A DNA stretch of 53,334 nucleotides from Pseudomonadota bacterium (lineage in GTDB: Bacteria > Pseudomonadota > Alphaproteobacteria > Rhizobiales > Phreatobacteraceae). Shown here piece by piece: positions 52,701-53,334 of this stretch. A program made the translations under genes and the position numbers. The first letter of the stretch is position 1. The number at the start of each line of letters is the position of its first letter. The stretch covers positions 1 to 53,334 of the forward strand of contig JAEZGJ010000220.1 of the NCBI GenBank assembly GCA_023416965.1, read 5' to 3'. Below the pieces are notes generated by a model. The model saw only the letters and a program-made list of their open reading frames with translations, was not told the DNA's origin and ran no database searches.

Positions 52701-53222
52701 CGGACCTCGGTGGAGCGCCAGTTGGGGGGAGAGGTGCAGCTCGACTGGGATCCACAGGGTCTCTCCTGCCGCATCGACGTGCCGGCGGAGCAGCTCGAGG
52801 CCATGGTCCCGCCCGCACAGCCCGAGGCGGCCGAGCCGGCCGGCGTGGTCGCGGCTACGCCCGTGTCGGGGCGCCGCGTGCTCATCGTCGAGGACGAGGC
52901 GCTGATCGCCATGGAACTGGAGCAGACGGTCATCGAACTGGGATGCGAGGTGGCGGGGCCCGCGGGATCATGCGAGGCCGCTCTTGGAATCATCGCGCAG
53001 GCGCTGCCCGATCTGGCGGTGCTCGACGTCAACCTCGGCCGCGAGACGAGCCGCCCGGTGGCCGAGGCGCTTCAAAGGCTCGGCGTACCCTTCATCTACT
53101 GCACCGGCTATGCCGAGCCGCTGGAGGAGGGAGCGCCGCAGGCCGCAGTGGTGATCCGCAAGCCCTTCGACGTCAAATCGCTGGGCGATGCCATCCGCCG
53201 GCTTTCCGAGACCGCCGGCTGA
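49719..53222 (+). CDS. Multi-PAS HWE/HisKA_2 hybrid sensor kinase
   Basis: A 1167-residue soluble kinase. An N-terminal PAS-like domain (about 15-145) is followed by a GAF-like domain (155-310) and four PAS domains (about 325-825), each ending in an ERR/R-x-x-E linker. The HWE kinase core has His842 in DHRAKNLLSVVQSVVQ, HELATNATKYGAL, and LTWRERGGP, the three HWE boxes. A C-terminal receiver follows with Asp1103 in VLDVNLG. The start is a TTG at 49719 that fits the MDNPKFLAGGG opening of relatives; an ATG at 49755 is the alternative. A consensus EcfG promoter precedes the gene. HWE kinases commonly feed the PhyR general stress pathway. Confidence 0.92.
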   Translation: MDNPKFLAGGGLMGERIRGFDWSIHPLGAPAAWPASLKSAVAICLNSAFPTAVYWGPDLLLIYNDAWTPIPGERHPWALGRAGAEVWSDIWPVVGPQFARVLSTGEGFSVFDQMLPMQRLGRVHETYWNYSFTPIHDEDGRVVGILNQGNETTDRVLGLRRQEFKLKLEHALRQESDGRAIMMAAAGALGRHLGANRVGYGEVLLDDATVSLDVCWAEGVEPVSGRFPLDSFGAEDIARQRRGLTQSCADVLADPGQDAAVWRALDTRAYASVPLIRHGRFSASLYVNFREPHAWTSEEIQLVEETGTRTWEAVERARAEGDLRESEARFRNIADSSPVMMWVTDASGYCTYLNRLWYDFTGQTQEEAEGFGWLLATHPDDRALAEEVFREANAARKPFRLEYRLRRADGAYRWAIDAAGPRFSPSGEFLGYVGSVIDIDERRGVEEALRESGELLRRSEDRLRTLTNLIPSFVWFATADGELHYLNERWYEFTGQSPAEALPNGWIAALHPEDVERTATVWSEARDRSEPYRIEMRYRRHDGAYRWYVAQAEPLRDENGAVTAWFGTSTDIHEQREAKQRLDMALDSGAIQGTWVWDVPGDRVTADERFSRTFGIDVDEARAGFPLTKAVAAIHPDDQATVRDAIQSALDTGGSYRCEYRVRNSDGVFRWVEASGKVELAADGSPLRFPGVAVDVEARRALEADRDRATSLLQAFFDTFPGAAYAKDLEGRILLGNRGFAEATGTPPEAFLGKTDIDFMADATRARAIMANDREVMETGIPRQIEEDVVQPDGTLMQWLSIKTPLRAGDGSVAGLVGVSLDMTERRQADNRARLLAREVDHRAKNLLSVVQSVVQLTKSPDVASFKAAVSGRIHALARAHSLLAESRWQGVNLDTLVREELAPFARPGADRIHVEGPSLRLRPAASQALALALHELATNATKYGALSVEQGSLDVSWRHGGAPASRTLELTWRERGGPVVQPPSRKGFGSTVIRTSVERQLGGEVQLDWDPQGLSCRIDVPAEQLEAMVPPAQPEAAEPAGVVAATPVSGRRVLIVEDEALIAMELEQTVIELGCEVAGPAGSCEAALGIIAQALPDLAVLDVNLGRETSRPVAEALQRLGVPFIYCTGYAEPLEEGAPQAAVVIRKPFDVKSLGDAIRRLSETAG

Positions 53223-53310
53223 CCGCGTCGGCTGGTTCAATGGCCCTGCTTCTCCGGCCAGAACGCCCTGCGCATCACCGGCGTCATGCGCTACCCCTCC
53301 CATGAAGAAG

Positions 53311-53334
53311 CCCGCCCGGATCGTTCCGGGCGGG
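53311..53334 (+). terminator. Terminator hairpin at the window edge
   Basis: CCCGCCCGGA-TCGT-TCCGGGCGGG is a perfect 10-bp stem with a four-base loop, preceded by GAAGAAG and cut off by the end of the window, so the T-run cannot be checked. It follows the HWE kinase by about 90 bases. Confidence 0.7.

Overview
The window reads as a chromosomal segment of a high-GC alphaproteobacterium, most likely of the order Hyphomicrobiales (Rhizobiales); the genus cannot be fixed from sequence alone. The main clue is four matches to the promoter of the alphaproteobacterial general-stress sigma factor EcfG (GGAAC-N16/17-CGTT). A tandem glycine riboswitch before a split gcvT-gcvH-gcvPA-gcvPB operon, HWE-family kinase signalling, a FixL/FixJ-like pair and an approximately 998-residue IleRS fit. 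I saw no tRNA, rRNA, CRISPR array, insertion sequence or prophage.

Layout. 1-11 kb: folC, a 56-residue stress-promoter gene, an FAD oxidoreductase, LssY-like, DUF2272 and YitT genes, an MFS drug exporter, a GNAT/YeiH pair, a class V aminotransferase and an MDR oxidoreductase. 11-18 kb: a DEAD-box helicase followed by a cold-shock protein, ileS, two tandem 129-residue secreted paralogues, and a DJ-1/PfpI gene with an EcfG promoter. 18-25 kb: the glycine-cleavage operon, a lipoprotein and a class I aminotransferase. 25-35 kb: the FixLJ-like pair, cobT and cobS, a DUF1289/aspartic-protease pair, a 5'-nucleotidase, a class D beta-lactamase, a TauE/SafE permease and dusA. 35-42 kb: a Pro/Ala-rich ORF, a TadG-like protein overlapping a REC-kinase gene, and a divergent 1163-residue kinase-REC-HPt-EAL protein. 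42-53 kb: a frameshifted thioredoxin-reductase-like gene, two small stress-promoter genes, a Bug-type binding protein and a cycloisomerase-like lyase beside a LysR regulator, an AraC remnant, an SDR/DUF4336 pair, and an EcfG-promoter HWE hybrid kinase.

How the parts may work together. The clearest theme is general stress: four consensus promoters drive three very small hydrophilic proteins, a DJ-1-like protein and a multi-PAS HWE kinase, with a fifth, weaker promoter before the SDR gene. The core regulators (phyR, nepR, ecfG) are not in the window. A second theme is surface or biofilm signalling around 36-42 kb, where one protein appears to combine a full phosphorelay with a catalytically intact c-di-GMP phosphodiesterase. 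A third is glycine/glyoxylate metabolism under riboswitch control. Several convergent gene pairs end inside shared perfect inverted repeats, apparently compact bidirectional terminators. All product names come from motif recognition by eye, with no database search.
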